This document shows positions 63,189-64,000 of a DNA stretch of 64,000 bases, one piece after another (position 1 is the first letter of the stretch; each line of letters starts with the position of its first letter). This DNA comes from Moellerella sp963519845 (lineage in GTDB: Bacteria; Pseudomonadota; Gammaproteobacteria; Enterobacterales; Enterobacteriaceae). The stretch lies in contig CAUQNX010000005.1 in assembly GCA_963519845.1 (NCBI GenBank), positions 62,001 through 126,000 on the forward strand, in the 5' to 3' direction. The position numbers were made by a program, and so were the translations under genes. Below the pieces are notes generated by a model. It was not told the origin of the DNA, searched no databases, and saw nothing but the letters and a program-made list of their open reading frames with translations.

Positions 63189-63881
63189 TTATTTAACCAA
63201 TTTACAGCTGCCGAAAGCAGAAGGTATATGAAAATCAGGTTTCACAGATTCAGGTTGAATCCAACTAATCCACTTGCGAGACTGTTTTGGTGTTCCTGCA
63301 CTGAATTCACCACGTAAAATGGCACACATGAGTGTGGTTTTGTCACTGTCTTGCCATAAATTAAGCTTAGTCAATTCGTCTAAATCAATTTTCCCCGTTA
63401 CCATATAACCGTCAGGAGTCATTTTTCCATCGAATTTCAAGGTTTGCCAATTCCAGCTAGGAGCTACTTCACGATAAAAATTAGCTTTTGCATCAAAAAC
63501 GCGACCTTTTGGGTCCATCTCCGCAGTATAGTAGGGTTTGAGTTCAGGGCCTGTACTGAAAAAAAGCTCAACGCGATCTGAGTCAAGAACGGCTTGATCT
63601 TTATCTGGATTATCACCAAGTTGTACATCTTTATCCTCAGCAATAAAACGGAAATAGAGGGCGTTATCACTCCATAATGCACGAAAATCTGTTTTTGGTG
63701 CTTGCTCTTTTTCCCATGGATAAATGAAATCAGTTAATACTTCGGCCTGTTCCCATACTTGGGCATTATTCGCTTCTTGCAATGAATCAATTTTATCTGT
63801 GTATTTAATTTGATACTCTTTAGCGCCCACCGCTGAAGTTGCTAATAAGGCTGTCAGTGCAACTGTCATTTTTATATTCAT
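63189..63881 (-). CDS. Secreted CBM9-like carbohydrate-binding protein
   Basis: 230 aa with a signal peptide (MNIKMTVALTALLATSAVGA, cleavage near residue 20). The mature part resembles the CBM9 beta-sandwich: VWEQAEVLTDFIYPWE, FRALWSDNALYFRFIAED, VELFFSTGP and KIDLDEL, ending in IPSAFGSCKLVK. Such single-domain proteins bind sugars or chitin-type polymers; no catalytic residues are evident. Ends 241 bases before the murQ start on the same strand, so a link with MurNAc/GlcNAc polymer use is plausible but unproven. Disulfide-capable Cys residues at two positions. Confidence 0.8.
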   Translation of the reverse strand: MNIKMTVALTALLATSAVGAKEYQIKYTDKIDSLQEANNAQVWEQAEVLTDFIYPWEKEQAPKTDFRALWSDNALYFRFIAEDKDVQLGDNPDKDQAVLDSDRVELFFSTGPELKPYYTAEMDPKGRVFDAKANFYREVAPSWNWQTLKFDGKMTPDGYMVTGKIDLDELTKLNLWQDSDKTTLMCAILRGEFSAGTPKQSRKWISWIQPESVKPDFHIPSAFGSCKLVK

Positions 63882-64000
63882 ACATCCCTCACTCAGATTA
63901 GTTGTTGACCACCAAGAGCTTGATCAATGGGTATATTGCTATAAATAAATTTTCTCTATCCGCTCTTTCAATACAGATTCATGGTGACGCTCAAAAAGAA

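Noticed and set aside
63882..64000. Further gene at the right edge
   Set aside because: No ORF with coding character in the last 119 bases; it is probably the promoter region of the CBM9-like gene.

Overview
The window is a stretch of chromosome from a low-GC member of the Enterobacterales. Nearly every housekeeping gene is close to its E. coli counterpart, and local order follows E. coli in two blocks. The overall gene complement and AT-richness suggest a lineage outside the core Enterobacteriaceae (Budviciaceae- or Morganellaceae-like). This is an inference from gene content; no rRNA or marker comparison was possible.

Layout. (1) 1-30571 follows the E. coli aat-to-gstB segment: aat, infA, clpA/clpS, cspD, macAB, ybjD, lysO, ybjT, artPIQM, rlmC, ybjN, ybjC, grxA, the sigmaE-dependent sRNA RybB, ybjG, dacC, gstB. 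Three insertions interrupt it. One is a periplasmic catalase with an ankyrin partner, beside a methanethiol methyltransferase-like gene (4655-8146). The second is sdaC-sdaB (23656-26476). The third is an orphan 569-aa protein with a 15-residue glycine/asparagine repeat on both sides of a long coiled coil (26555-28264). (2) 30574-55361 follows the E. coli yeeZ-his-gnd-yegH-asmA-dcd-udk-metG-yohJK-cdd segment. It includes the his leader peptide and attenuator. A lemA-htpX pair is inserted between udk and mrp, and yjbD, yeaK and a metallo-beta-lactamase-fold gene lie between hisI and gnd. The colanic-acid and O-antigen block that normally sits between yegH/gnd and hisI is absent. (3) 55586-64000 holds maeA, a frameshifted tryptophanase/tyrosine phenol-lyase family gene, and a one-directional cluster for N-acetylmuramic acid 6-phosphate use (CBM9-like secreted protein, murQ, murP, murR, then a TauE/SafE permease).

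How the genes work together. ClpA, ClpS and Aat form the N-end-rule pathway: Aat tags proteins, ClpS recognises them, ClpAP degrades them. MacA and MacB form an export pump. ArtPIQM imports arginine and LysO exports lysine. SdaC and SdaB import and deaminate serine. The his genes are one attenuated operon. MurQ, MurP and MurR take up and process MurNAc, with a palindromic operator candidate and a CRP-like site upstream. DacC, YbjG and MurPQ all touch peptidoglycan metabolism.

Most noteworthy: the orphan repeat/coiled-coil protein, with tandem repeats in its own DNA; the lyase that combines a TPL-like catalytic core with tryptophanase-like substrate-pocket residues and carries an early frameshift; the loss of the surface polysaccharide block between hisI and yegH; and RybB with its sigmaE promoter in an otherwise unannotated gap. 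No CRISPR array, insertion sequence, prophage, rRNA or tRNA gene was seen.
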